DNA of 64,000 bases from Brienomyrus brachyistius (Eukaryota; Chordata; Actinopteri; Osteoglossiformes; Mormyridae), in NCBI RefSeq assembly GCF_023856365.1, contig NC_064539.1, positions 29,353,493-29,417,492 of the forward strand, given 5' to 3'. This document shows, piece by piece, positions 50,833-64,000 of this stretch (position 1 is the first letter of the stretch; the number at the start of each line of letters is the position of its first letter). The translations under genes were made by a program, and so were the position numbers. The notes under the pieces were generated by a model that made no database searches, had not been told where the DNA came from, and worked only from the letters and a program-made list of their open reading frames with translations.

Positions 50833-52915
50833 CCTGTGTCAGCTCAGGGTGGGTAGGTGGGTGGGCAGGGGCACGGAGAGAGAAGCCAGTGATGGCAAAT
50901 GGGGAGGAAGTGAGGAAAGGTCAGCGCAGAAGATGGGGGGCTGGAGCTGGCAGTGGGACAAAGAGTGCAAGTATGGGGGGGGCGAGAAAGCTACAAAAAG
51001 TGAATTCTGATGTGGCTGGGGGTCAGGCTATACTCAGACAACAACCCGTACAGATTAAGTGGCAGGTCCTGCTCCTGTCTATCCTGCATGGCTGTACATT
51101 TAAATCTGCGCCCCCCGGACACACCAGGGTCAGACGGTGCTGCTGCTCTGTGTGACACCTGTGTGACCCGCTACCCCCCCCCCCCCCCCCGCCCCCAGCA
51201 TATGACACACTGCCGAAGGTTTATCCTTTCTTGCTAGATTTATTTAGTCATGAAAACAAATTATTATAACCATAAATATAACCATCCGCATAAATAGGAT
51301 AATATTTTCATTGATGTATTAGAAAAACTCTGGAACTCCTTCTAGAAGTATTTCCAGTGTAGAAAATATTTCTAATTCTCTTAGTTTTACTACTTATTTT
51401 CCATAAATATATGGAAATTTACAAAATGAAAGTAAACTCCATGACAATGGAAAAACATGCATATGATGCGAAAATGAGGATCCCAGCTGTGAACTATACT
51501 GACTGCTTCATTTAATCCAATGTGTCAGGGACAGGCTGTCCGAAAGAAACGGCACCATTGTGAGCTCCTAAGCCTCACTTCTCATATAATTAGACACCAG
51601 TGTAATTACTGGGTGACTCCACCCTGTTTTAAAGGGTGCTTTTGTTTTTCTATTCAAAAATGATTATTGTATCTGTTACACAGCTGTGATAATACAATGA
51701 TAACTAAGTTTAATAGCGGTACTTTTCTCGATTGACATGCCTGACAATGTGACATACAGGGATTTGCATCTGTGTCTTGAAGACTGTGGATTCAAATCTT
51801 CTTTGTGACAGAATAATACAACCAATGGGCACAACCCACAAGCCGAGCCACCCAGGGGTGCTGGATGGTCCCTGATCCGGTGCTTTTCTCACTATTAGAC
51901 TTAGACAAAAGTGTCTACTAATTAGGAAGATGTTGAGGCACGGTGTTGCTTGGGTTAGACTTCAGATTCGTTACAAAGTGGACAGACAGTTTAAGAAGCA
52001 TGTTATTCTGTGTTTCTAATGCAAACCGACTGGGACTCATCGTGTATGTCATTCACGACAGCTCGCCCATGCCGAGGAATGCTCTTCAAAAGGACATGTC
52101 TGTACCTGAAAATCCTCATTTACATATAATCTATTCTCCCATCAATTTTGGGACGAGTATTTGGTTGGCGCTGTGAGAAAAATTACTTCTTTTTTTCCCC
52201 ACAAATCCTGATTTTTTTTCTTTTGCATTCAACACTGTATTGTAAACAAAGCCAGGGGAAGAATGGAGAAGAGGAAGGAAAAGTGTGCGTGCAATCAGAA
52301 CCAGACAGAACAGCGCAGGGCTTTGTTTGTAATTACAGTAATTAATGTTATTAGAGGAAAAAGGACAGAAAATACAAAAGAGCAAAATATTTTAAAAAAC
52401 ATAATAAAAATAGTGATTATAGAACAGCAGTACCATCCTCAGGTTTCAGCCAGCAGGCCCCCTTTCCTGCTGACCATACCCCATTTGTAACCCCCCCCCC
52501 CCCCCTTTGCGCAAGTCTCCTACTCTTTCTCCAAGAAGGGTGTGACCGCCCTAAAACGGGCCAGAAGGACGTTGCTTCTCCACCCAAGGGGGGGGGGGGG
52601 GTGAAGACACCATTTGAGTTAATACCCCCTCCAACCCCCCCCCCCACACACACACACACCCTGGACTGGATAAGCGTATGGAGGTAAGACACAGAATTAC
52701 TTTTCACCTTTTCTGACTAAATAAGGATATACTACATTAGGTTTGCCTAAATATATCTAAAGAGAGATGCCTCAGTACACAGTACTGGCTCCCTGCGTTT
52801 GGCCTACTTCCCCGGCTGTTTGAGAAAGGTGCAGCAGAATCCCAGCCAGGAGATCTGACCGTCCTGAGCACACCATGAACCACCCATCAGTCGGACTGTC
52901 AAACTGAAGTTCAGA

Positions 52916-52939
52916 CCCCCCCCCCCCCCCCCCCCCCCC
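52916..52939 (+). repeat. C24 homopolymer
   Basis: A run of 24 C in an intergenic region that also holds C15 (52491-52505) and G14 (52588-52601) within 450 bp. Confidence 0.95.
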
Positions 52940-54146
52940 GGTTTTACTTTTTTTTTTCAATATGGAGCAAACTTCCAAATATAGATTTTTTTAACAATGC
53001 ACCTGATGGGCAATTTCTCCATATTTTTCCATAGAAACAGGATCTTTTGATTACAGTCCTCATCATAAATGAACGAAATGACGAGAGCATCGATTTGGTC
53101 CTCGACAATGTATATTATACTCGACGTAATCAGCCAGACTTCGTTCCATGGACGTCATGTTAATGGAGAACCATCAGGTAACCAGCAGAAGGCAAAATAA
53201 GCAATATGTTTACTTCCTGTTCTTTGTGTGAAAATGGACTGAAAACAGGAATAACAGAGGACACACTGGGGTAAATACAGTTGGCATGTACTTTTGTTTG
53301 GGAAAGTTCGCAGATCAAGTTATTATGATGTTTCAGCATCATCCGCTTAACCACGTCATTCTGGATTTTGATCACGGTCTTGTTCTCTTTTAGCGTTTTG
53401 TGCAAAGCATACAAATATTAATCTGTTCATTTTATCTCCTACACCTCCAGTTATTTTGTCGGAGAGCTATTCCATGCTACACTTCCGATAATAAATTTAA
53501 CAGAAGAGTTAATCCTCAGCTCTGATTCACGGTGATAATCTCAGACACCCATTACCTGATTATGGTTGTGTATCCCCATCAGTGCTACACGCGGGAAGAG
53601 CTCGGATGGATGCAGATAAACTCCCTGTTGATTTGAAGGGGACGGATGGTGAATGGATGCGCAAAGATTCAACCACGGCTGCAAAGAGAAAAGCCTTGGG
53701 GTAAGACTGCAGTGCCAGCCACCTTTCAGGTAACCCTAGAGCAGCGCCAACGATGATCTGATTGCTCACCACATAAGAAGGACATTCCTGCTGTCCATCT
53801 CACCACCTTCTATGATGTCAGAGGCTGGCAGGTGTAGAGGGAGGACGCCTATGACGACCCACATCCGATGTACACCCTACTCACCTGTACCTGTGCCTCT
53901 CTTGGTCTAGTGGTTATTTTTCTGTTAAATTGTTTATCAAATACAAGGGTTTGGTGAGTCTGCTGCCCATCCCAGAATGCACAGGGCATGAGGTAGGGGG
54001 CACCCTGGATGGGATGTCCATTACAATATATAACATATGAGCAGGTTAAGTACATGGATTTGAATATGTAACGTTGAGCCCTTCTCAGTTGAGGGTTCTA
54101 GATCCAGCAAATGAGTTACATAACATAACATGAATTGCCCCAGTAA

Positions 54147-54151
<5 letters not shown>

Positions 54152-54192
<41 letters not shown>
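54152..54192. repeat. (AC)n microsatellite
   Basis: About 20 uninterrupted AC dinucleotides. Confidence 0.95.
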
Positions 54193-54194
<2 letters not shown>

Positions 54195-57159
54195 GTATAT
54201 ATGTAATATGGAAAATGTTCTTTGCATAAGTGCTCACCAGCAGCTAAATGTATGTTCCGGTAATATGGCAGACCATGTGCAGAAGCAGAATTTATGTGCT
54301 TAACCTCATTCATTCTCCCAGGACCTGCTTCACCAGCTCTGTCTGCCGGTCGGCTTCATTCGGCCAGCTGCCGCCATTACCGAGCTCCTCCCCATCACTG
54401 ACTTTCATACACACACACACACAAATGTCATCCACGCTGTGACATTTATTCGCCTTTTATGTTTGCCTGCGTTGTGGAATCCAGGAGCCGTAATCGATCG
54501 CCTCTCTGACTGTAATTGAGGGAACTGTTTCCTTTTTTCCTGCTCATGACGGAGAGCTTTTCGGTTCCCCATGGAAAAGACTCACTTATACATCATCTTG
54601 GGATGCCATGTTTGATAAGACCTCACTACACTTAAGGAGGGGTTCTCCATCTTCCTGATGAAGGTTAGTAAATGTACCTTTTTGGCTGGGAAGGTTCCTG
54701 TCTAAACTCCTTGATAATAGAGCATTTTCTCTGATCAGGTCAGAATCTGGAAGAACTGGTAACACTGGTAATGCTGGTAGTGTCATATAGTTCTGTTTAT
54801 CATCAGACCCATAAGTACCACAGTAAGTATGATGTTCAAAGTGACCAAAGACAGTTCAACTACTGAAATCAAGTGAACAGACAAGAAATTACTAACAAAT
54901 GTGTTTTAACTCAATGGGAACCAGTAAAGGAACTGCAGGGAAACCCATGTTTGATGAAACTCACTGGTTATGGGTGTGGTAGCCACCTTTCTCACAGCAG
55001 TACCACATTCAAGCTGCCAAGATGCAGGACATAATCCTGTTGCTTTAAAGGAAATGCTCATCAGGGAATAACAGCATCCCATATCCTTTCATTTACCCAG
55101 AAGTAGCACCAGGCTCGGGTGAAATTTACCACAACAATGAGCAGCACTTCCTCAGGGTGCCTCCCCCTGCCACCACACTGATATGCGTCAGCTCTTCTGC
55201 TGGGCTGTGGAGAAGGCTGCTGGTCCTGTTCCATGCCCCCTCTCTCGCATCACGAATCTTTAAGACGAGAGGCAGACAGAGCTGTCAGCTGTTGAGCGGT
55301 GCCCAGAGATCGGTGCTTTGCCTGCCCTCTGCCGGGCTCAGTGATTCTCTCCTCCACATCACATGACCTTTCTGCTAGCTCTCCGTTGGCCAGGTACTAC
55401 TGGTGTCAGCTTGATGGCTCCCCCCAGCACCCAATTCCATCATCCTCCCGTTGTTGTTGATAGTCCGTCAGGAACCCGGCATTCACAAACACCGAAACGT
55501 CTCTGCAACAAATGCAGGTGATTTTCCTTTGAGATGCCGACCTATAGAGGTTTATTTCAGCAAGCGTGCAGCCACTCACCTACTCCCATCTCCAAAGGTA
55601 GAGAATTCAATCTTCCCCCCACAGAAAAATAATACAATTTTTGCTGACCATTAGTCAGCTTCTGAAACCTTTTCCCTGTGGGCCCACGCAAGAGGCTGTG
55701 GTTGTAACAGATCGAGGCTCCAACTCTCAATGCTTGAAAAACACCCACGACATTTGTGAATCGGTGTGAGACTGAATGACAAGCAGACATATTTTTATTT
55801 TCAAGAAAATCACTATTTCATGTCTGCCTTCATAGCCCATTCAAAGCAAAGAATATATTTCTATTATTGTTTCTGTCTGGCCTGTCACCACGGTGACATG
55901 ACGGATTTGCAGAGTGAATGGTTACATTAACTTGGGGATCTATAACTCAGAGTTAAACACACCAACCCCATCGACTGTAATCGAAGGATCCAGGAATGAG
56001 CAGGAAGAGGGATAGCCTTAGAAAGACAAGATTAAATATCCCTGCCACTCACTGTACATGCAATGATCCAGGGAGGAGGAGTTCTTTAAATTCTTCTCTT
56101 AGCTGAGAGGAGGGAGAGGCCCTGATGGAGGTCAGGGGTCACCTCAAAGGCCAGCCTAAAAAAATGGCTGGAAGGGGCTTCACCCTCCAGGGCCACCAGG
56201 GTTCTGAGGTCATATGACTGCCTGTGGATGTGTGTCGGTTTGTTGGGTGGGGGGCATTTATTTCTGCAAACGAACTCCTGGGAGGATGATCCCCAGCACC
56301 AATGGGGGTGCTCACACAGCCAGAAGGTGATTAATGTCTGTGTTCCTCGCTCAGATGAAGTTCAGGAAACTTTCCTGGGTCAGGAAGAGCTCAGGTTCTT
56401 AAGGGAGGGGGGGAAAAAAGACCTGGCAGAGAAATTAATTTGGTCCTGTGGATGGGCCAAAAGGAGGAGCGCAAATCCGTTTGAAGATGGATCATATTTT
56501 ATTCATATCATTCACCTTTTGGCTTCAAAGTGCAGCTAAATGAAATTTAGCACGTCACTCAAACTACTCGTGCTGGAACAGACAAAGAATGGGGGGGGGG
56601 GGGGGTGGAATATCCAAATTATTTTAACTTTATACTAAGGGTCTGAAATATACATGCATTGCAAGTGAATAGGTATCTCTAAGGAGGACTGGCAGTCGAT
56701 CTAGGGCATCCCCTGCCTTGTGGTCTGTGTTTTTTGGGGTGTCCTCCATTCACTGCAGCTATATTCAATGTTAATGTTAGAGTTCACGATTCATTTGAAC
56801 TGTGTTCTCAAGAAAGACCTGTGTGTGAGATGGGCAGGAGCTCACTGGCTCCTCAAATGCTGAGGAAAGCTCCCTGAAATGTTCGGAGATGAGCCACTGA
56901 GCCGCTTGACCAACAGAGATGTCACATTGCTTCGGACATTAGCATCTGCTAAATAAAATACATGTCAGGTCAGGGTCAGTGCTCATCTTTTATGTGTCTT
57001 GTCCCCATTTGGCCAGCAGGTGTCATTGGTCATCCTGCTCCCCCATCTCTGTCTTGTAGCCCTTCAGCCCTACTGTGTTTCCCTATTCCCCGGGCAGCCG
57101 TGTAGCTCAGTGGGTCGGGCATGTTGTTCAGAGGCCTAACCCCCCCCCCCCCCCCCCTC

Positions 57160-57735
57160 GGTTTCCTAAGTGTTTGTTCTTGTTTATATCTGTCTCCCCA
57201 TTTAAGGATTAACCTGCTCACGCCTTGTTTAAGTTTGTTCTGCTCAGACATACGTTTTTACTCTTCCCTAATGTTGTTAACCCTTAGTGTTTGTTAAAGT
57301 TTCTTAGCTTCTGTTCTTGTTAATCGTGAGTTACTGCACCTGTTGCTTATTGTCCCGTGCCTTTGCTGATTGGTTGCTTTGGTTATGTTGCGCACCTGTT
57401 CCTTCTTAGCCCTGGTATCTGTATAGATTAAGTGCCTGCCCTCGTTCTGTTCTTTAGTCTGTCATTGAAGACGTTACTGTATGCTTGTAGTTATGCCTGC
57501 TTGTTTGATGCTGTTGTTTATCTCCCAGTCTAGCTCCAAGCTTTACTCTGTCTCCTAGTGCCTTACTTTGTGCTTTTTAGATAGTTACTATTTTTCCTGT
57601 TTTGTGTTTACGGTCCATTTATTTTGTGGTTTCCCCTTTATGTTCTGTTTTGTTCATAAAATCCTCTGTTTGCTGTAAGCCGCTCCCTAGATTGTCCCAC
57701 TTTTCTCTGTCGGCACCATGCACCACCATAACAAT
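57160..57735 (+). mobile_element. Possible solo LTR, about 570 bp (pyrimidine-rich)
   Basis: A T/C-rich stretch with phrases typical of fish Gypsy LTRs (GCACCTGTTGCTTATTGTCC, TTTAGTCTGTCATTGAAGAC, CATAAAATCCTCTGTTTGCTG) and a TGT..ACA-like frame. No gag or pol frames adjoin it. Family and exact ends are uncertain. Confidence 0.3.
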
Positions 57736-60700
57736 ACATGTAAATATAATGTTAACCTTTTGTTCATATTCTAATAGCTAAGGGCAGAGCAAAGCAAAGA
57801 ATGCAGCTGTGAGTCACGGCAAACCTGGCCGCACGTCATTAAGTCACTGCTTCACTGCGGGTATTTTGCCGGTAGCTAAAATTTTAACTGGACTCCAGAT
57901 TTGGAAAAGTGGCGAACCGAGACCGTTCTTTCTCTGCTCCGCAGAAGCCGGTAATCCTCTGGTTTGGAGTGGAGAATCTCAGCGCTTCCCTTCTCTTCTA
58001 AATCCTGCTGCAGAAAACCCACAGCACCCCCTCCCACTGTCCCAACACCACTGAGCCACCTGCGCTGACATCTCTGTGAAATCGGGTTCTTTTTTTTTTT
58101 TTTGGATGAAATGCTTGTAGCAAAATGTTGCCCAGGAGGTGAAAAGAAGGAGCTGCAGAAAGTGGGGGCAATAATATACAAGCAAAGCACTGAAACATAA
58201 TCGATGGGTGAAGTGAGAGTTTTGAACAATGCTGCTTCATGCACCGTCTTGTTTTCGCTCCCTGGTTACCGAGTTTGTTTTTGCGTGGGGGGTGTGCGTC
58301 TGTATGTGTATGTGGGAGGGAGGGGCTATAACACTGGGCGAAATCCCAAGGGGGACAAAAGGTAAAGGAAATTAGTCATCGAACATAAAAAGCAGCTAAT
58401 GCAATTTTCACCCCCCCCCCCCCCCCACCAAAGAGCTGAAGCACTCAAGCTCAGAGTGAAAAAACTCGTGGCTTTACCAGCTAATGCTCTGTTACTCTGG
58501 GTTCCCGGCTCCTCCTCTCTCTGCTCCGTTCTGTCACTTTGTACTCATACTTTACTCAATTCCATTACTCCAATGGATTTATAGCTGGGGGAACCCAAAC
58601 GTGTGCTTTTACTGGCAGCCCACCCTGGACCATTTGTAGAAGACTTACTTTAATTACTGGCTTATTAACACCTAAACCATCTATGAATGCTTTATGTATT
58701 TATCTATGAATCATTTATTAAACAAACAATAATTAAATATCCTATAGTAACTCCAAAAGAGATCCATAAATCATTTGGATATGTGAATGTCCTGGCTGAT
58801 GCCAGCCCTATTAATTGTTCATATGGCTGCTAAGGTGGGTCTACCTGAATGCCTCTGTATGACTTTGACTATATAACGCAGATTCTATACTGTGTATGTC
58901 TTCGGCAACTGGAGGTTACAGAGTAATAGGGACAATTCTGGTGAAGTTGTTTTATGGAAGATTGGTCCTCCTCGCCAAATGCATGCTTCATATTCCACAT
59001 ATTGTTATTCTGTTCTTTATATACAATTCTGTGACTGAAATGGGGGAATAGGGAATGAGATTGTAATAAGCAACAGTAATAAATGACCCAATATGCATTG
59101 CAGCGAGAGCGAAGCACGACAGGCCAACATCCCCGCTGCTCTTTCATTCGTTCCTAATTAAAATTCTCACAGACAAGCACAACGAGCACAGAACGCAAAC
59201 AGAGCTCTGCCTGGGAATTCTTTGGGTACGTTTTGCCTCATTTTGAGTTTTATTGATGCATTTACAGAGGGGGGAGTATTTCTCAGATATTCTGACGACA
59301 TGAAACATCGGAAAAGGTCTGAGCTGCCTTCCATGAGAACGCCCCTTCTCTGCCTGAATTATACATGGCTAAACCTTAATCTAATTCCATGGGGAGAGTT
59401 TTTCACCTCCCCAGGAGTGTGCATTAATAAGGCTGATTTATTGGCCTGTTGGGGATATGCAGATTAGAACCACAGGTCCACAGCTGTTCCATTTTTGACC
59501 ACCACACCCGCCTGGTGAAAACAAGCGTGTTCTGTGGCTTCCTGACCGCACAAGGCCGCTACACAGAAAAAGCGTGTTGAAAGATTAACATATTCCTATC
59601 ATAACATTTAAAGAAGACACCTCTCAATAGTGGACTTGGGGTCAGTTTCCAGCCCAGCGTGCGTCATTTCCTCGTGTTCATGTGTTTTCTCCTGCCGTTT
59701 CCTCCCGCAGCCCAAAAACATTCAGTCTAGGCCAGTAGGTGCCTAAGAAGTGCGACTTGTGACAGACTGGCTTCCCACCCAATAAGTCCCCTGCCTTGTG
59801 TCCTGTGATTCCAGAGATCCAGGCTTCAGCTTCTTTTTGGCATGATAAGTAGTTATGGATGTTCTGGTTGGTCCAGACTTGTTAGCTGAATAGAAAACAC
59901 AGCGGTTCTATGTCATCTTCGCTTCATCTTATTTGGGTCCGTGTTGCGACGTGTCTTAACAAAGCTATTTGTTTTATATAAATCTCTACTGTTTTTAGGA
60001 AGGAATATGCTATTCTCATCAAGAAGCATGCATTTCATGTAAAAATAATTAAAATATATGTAAATCAGTACTGCTTTCACTGGAAACAGAAGCAAGAGAA
60101 TTGATTTCCAGGGGGTCTTCTGACTCACATTGCAGACCTATTCCCTGACAAACGTCAAGTTACATGACCAGTCCCAATCACATGGTGGACACTGCCAAAC
60201 AGACCATTACATCAAAGTTCTCTTTGTATGGTATGTAAATCGTTTGTTTTTTCCAAATTTGGAAATATCAAGAGGTTTGGCTGATACGCTTTTATGCAAG
60301 CATTTTTCCGTGGTTTGTGTGGAGGGCTTTTGGAGTGGCAGCAAACAGCAATTAGGACTTATGTAAACACAAGGAGAACCAGAGAGAACGGAGCACTGGG
60401 AGAGGAACTACAACGTAGCCCTCAGTCAACTCCTAGAGAAGGTTCACAGGGAAGGTGCTTGGTCCTTCGCGTGGAGCCAACAGACACAGGAACTTAGCAG
60501 AAGAGGAGACTTCGGAGTCCAAGAAGTGAGTGATTAGGCCACGCATGCTCGTCAGTGTCTCCATGATGAGGAGCACACCATTCAGATGCTGTTCTTTTCT
60601 TTGTCCTCTTTATGAAAGGAAGTAAAGCAGGACACAGTCAGCGAGAAGGTCCATGGGTAGGTCTGTGTGTGTCCCGACAGGGGATGGGGGTGTTTTACAA

Positions 60701-63700
60701 TGCGCCTGGGTGCTGAAACGACCTCACGGCCTTGTGAGAGCTGCTTATTACAACGCTGGCTTACACAACAAGCTCTCGACCCCGGGCAGACTGAGGGGGC
60801 GTGGGAGGAGGTGGATAGGCTCTTTGGATGACCCCGCCAGTTAAAATAGCATGTTGTACACAAGTTCCTCATCACCTACACACACGCACATATACAATCT
60901 AACCCAAAACGGTTATGTGTTATCCCCCGTGAAGTAACAATAAAGGATTTGCTGCTCTCAGAAAGAGTTTTTAGTTTTGCATATATAGCAGAGCTGAATA
61001 TGTCAATGAGTCCACTACAACAATGGACCGACCTTCTGTAGTCAAGAGCAGACTTTGAATAGTTCTCTATTTTTATGCTCATGTACCAGAAACGATTGAC
61101 CGTCTAATAGTCCAGCACAATAACAAGATGTCCTCCAAGAGTTAAGACCTGATTTTGAACAGCTCCCTTAGGCTGCAACATTCTGAGCTAATTGTATTAT
61201 TCCCGTGTTTCTCAAGTGAGAACATCAATCCCAACCCTCTACTCAGTTCTTAGTTCCAGACATATGTTTTGTACTTGTTTTAGTGATTTTTTTTGGTTAC
61301 TTTTCTTTATGAATTTGGTCCCCTCTGTTATAATGAACTGGGCTGTGTTTGTGTAACACAGTGGCACACATGACAGGAAGTTCAGACGGTGAGACTTACA
61401 TTGACTGCAGAATCACGCCCTGCAAAAAGGCCAACTCAAGGCTGGAAGGGCCTGTAAGGGTTCAGTGGGAGGCTTTTCTATCTCCCCACCCCTCATGCTT
61501 CGGAAGCGGCAGACTGACGGAAATGCTCCCATGTGAGGACCGGAAAGGCGTTTAACCGGAACATTCCCCAACACCCCGGGAAACCTTTCAAAGCTTAATT
61601 AATGGTTAAAGTGACGGAGCCAGGCATTCAGTCTTCTGGGAGGGGCTAGTAAATTCCGTGGAGGAAGCTGTCTTCCATTACATCGTCACGTATCCAAACA
61701 GCAAAGAGGAAGGACCTTCAAACGCTAATCATCTACGATGTTGACTCACAGTTGCATCATGGCCCCCTTCCTCGAAAAAACTTTTCTAATTAGACAACTC
61801 AGTTTCTTCTGCTGAAATTGCATGTTCCCACATTGACACTCGAAAGCCAAATCACTGAATGTGAAAATTATGCATTAAAAAAAGCATTTCATATATAATC
61901 ATATTGTAAGTTTTATTCTGAACGATGCTTTATAAATGTATAGTTGATTAAGTTGAGAATGGGCATTGCACACAAATTAAAGAAGAAAAACTTATATCCT
62001 GTCTCCTTATTGAGGTGGAAACCACCCAGTGATGGTAATGAATGCCTTTACAACAACACAATGGGTATCAGGCCTGGATTCTGATATTAGCTTCTCCCAT
62101 CTGCTATGCTGCTCGGAATGAGATTCTTAAAACTCATGTTATTTCTGCTCCATTGATACAGGTGTGTCTCTGCTAAAAATGCAATAGCTTTTGATCTATT
62201 TAAAATTCAGCTGTGTTGATCGACTGCCGGTCAGAGTGCATTGTTCTGAAGGTTTATCACGATACCCAATGAAGAAGAACTTTTTTTAAAAAAATCTTTC
62301 ATTTTTAAGGAGATACTTGCAGTAAGATTGGGCCTGAAATTGGTTGCGGGCATTGACTGATGTGAATAAGTCTGCGAATAAGCCAGTTTCTGCCTGCATG
62401 TGCGTGGAGTTTGAATGGTCTCTTTGTATGGTGTATGCCCTCCTTTAGGTTCAGCCGTTGACTCCCACAGCTTTGAAAAATGCCATCTGTAAATTGCCCA
62501 TACTGTGTGATTGTGTGTGTGTGTCCCAAGGTGGACCTACATCCTGCTCAGGGTGCCCCCTGTCCTCCGCTCTCTGTGATAAGTACTGGATAAGCAGTTA
62601 TGGAATATGAATAAATGAACCGACGTCTAGCATATCAAATCATTCATGAATTTGCCCCAACTAGGGTTGAAAGTAGTGGCAGGCAAGCGAAATTTCTGAT
62701 ATTCTTGCACGAAAAAATCCACAGAAGCCTCAAAAATGTTATGCAATGATCTTGAGATTGATTCTCACGTATCGAGCAGCTGATGCAAACGTTTCATAAC
62801 CATACTGATTATACTGCATGCCTCTTTGCAGAGATATAAGAGAATGGACCTCACATCGTTCAAGGTGAGCCCGGCTATTCACATTATAGGCAGTTTTCCC
62901 TGATGGGTGCCCTTATAAGCACGGCAATATAATTACAATGGCTTGGCACATTGTTCACATTCTAATCAAGATTCTGATTATGCAGTTTTATTAATGACTT
63001 TGATTAAAATTAAAGCATCTTATGTATTATGCAACCGCATTAAGCCTCATTTTGAAAATGTTTGATGTTTTTTTTCTGACACTGTTTGCAGTGAGCTGTT
63101 GACCAGTGGACTGAACAGAGCACTGGCCCAATTAGGGAAAGGTGAGCAGGGGTGGAATTTGTGGGGGGCGGATAGCCCTAGGTCCCGCACTCATGGGCGC
63201 CCCCTGCTGGTCTCAAATTTTGTGTGCTTTTTTTTTTCCAACAAAACACACAGATCAAATGCCCACTCCAAACCATTTACATGTCAGTTTTGGTTTAATA
63301 TATAATATCTTAAACTTTGCCAACTGATGATACCCCCATTCCCCCCCCCTCCCCGGCAAATTTTACCGACAGCATTCCTACCCCCACCTTGATTGGTAAG
63401 TTTTACCGCTGGTACTCCGAATTTTGATTAGCATTTTTTTGCTGTTCCATCGTTTTTAATTCCCTCTCATTTCTCTTTCAGCTCCAAAGAAAAGCTGAAA
63501 TGGTCCACTTAGCGGGCCCCCTACCCATGTCAGCCTAGGGGCCCCAGAGGATCTTTCCCAACGGTGGTGGTTTTGATTTGCATGTTAAACTAAACTGCTG
63601 CAGAAATACAACTTAAATCACCTCATCAACTTCAGAACAATGCTAAAGTGGTCTCCCACCCAATTAAGAGATTTATCTTGCAAAGTCAACACATCAAAGC

Positions 63701-64000
63701 CAGATACTTTCATATCTTTGCTCAACATAAAATAGGACTGCTTTCTTTGGGGGGGGGGTGATGTGGAGGCACTGTATGGGAGCAGTGGGAGGATTTTAAG
63801 GTGGAAAGACCACGCCACAGGAACTGAAATCCACAGATCAAAAGGGGACCCCAGTAGGAAGGAGTTCTTTGCCCCATGCCTTTTGTGAAGAACTCCAGGT
63901 TAGGCTATAATTAATGCACAAGTACAATGCTAAAGAGCTCAGCCACACATTGACAAGAGGGTACATAGTAAGTGCGGTGGGCTCGGGAATTCACACACTG
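57736..64000. other. Intergenic; no gene recognised
   Basis: C16 at 58411-58426, and degenerate plus-oriented SINE/L2-like copies at about 59650-59870 and 62390-62625. The AT-rich blocks at 61860-62230 and 62880-63070 have a texture that could be conserved non-coding sequence, but conservation cannot be judged here. Confidence 0.5.

Larger units (their letters stand above)
50833..57139. other. Intergenic; no gene recognised
   Basis: Microsatellites and C/G tracts (51174, 52491, 52588, 52916, 56591). There is a SINE-like fragment at about 53960-54030 and a SINE 3' core at about 56935-56955 (TTAGCATCTGCTAAATAAA). A tRNA-like SINE head at 57096-57139 (GTGTAGCTCAGTGGGTCGGG) runs into C18. Confidence 0.55.

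Noticed and set aside
57096..57139. Possible tRNA gene
   Set aside because: Only an A-box-like half is present, then a C18 run. No anticodon stem or T arm follows, so it is a SINE head fragment.

Overview
The window is vertebrate nuclear DNA, almost certainly from a teleost fish. Spliced genes have GT-AG introns. The repeats are fish-type: Tc1 transposons, tRNA-headed SINEs with (ATGG)n tails, and foldback elements. Most of the sequence is intronic or intergenic. The species cannot be fixed from the sequence alone.

Two genes are certain, both on the minus strand. (1) kcnip3 (Kv channel-interacting protein 3, also called calsenilin or DREAM) runs from a CpG-rich first exon at about 32.0-32.2 kb down to a stop codon at 2361. 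Seven shared exons (2361-7229) encode the four EF-hand core. At least two alternative amino-terminal routes join them in the same phase. One is a long form: a first exon coding only Met-Gln at 32016-32021, joined to a Cys-Cys exon at 21875-22061. The other is a transmembrane 'KChIP3x-like' form starting at 13153-13240. (2) pcna (sliding clamp) has six coding exons at 38317-41053 that sum exactly to a 260-residue protein. A CpG/E2F/ETS/YY1-rich promoter lies at about 41.1-41.45 kb.

Layout. 1-2.36 kb: kcnip3 3' flank with degenerate repeats and a foldback element. 2.36-7.23 kb: kcnip3 core exons, with one intron holding a hAT-like MITE and a nearly intact Tc1 transposon. 7.23-13.15 kb: intron with an 87-bp minisatellite of about 33 copies. 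13.2-32.0 kb: large 5' introns with the two alternative amino-terminal exons, three more minisatellites (48, 27 and 17/25 bp), SINEs and telomere-like repeats. 32.2-38.3 kb: intergenic, with one exon-like island. 38.3-41.5 kb: pcna and promoter. 41.5-43.6 kb: nested repeats, including a copied piece of pcna intron 1 bounded by 93-bp direct repeats. 43.6-64 kb: no gene recognised; SINE and L2-like debris, microsatellites and a possible solo LTR.

The two genes are not functionally linked in any way the sequence shows. KCNIP3 is a neuronal calcium sensor that tunes Kv4 channels and can act as a repressor. PCNA is a housekeeping replication factor. The most unusual features are the alternative kcnip3 starts, the 87-bp array open in several frames on both strands, the duplicated pcna intron segment placed at a palindrome, and 17 G or C homopolymers of 14 or more bases.
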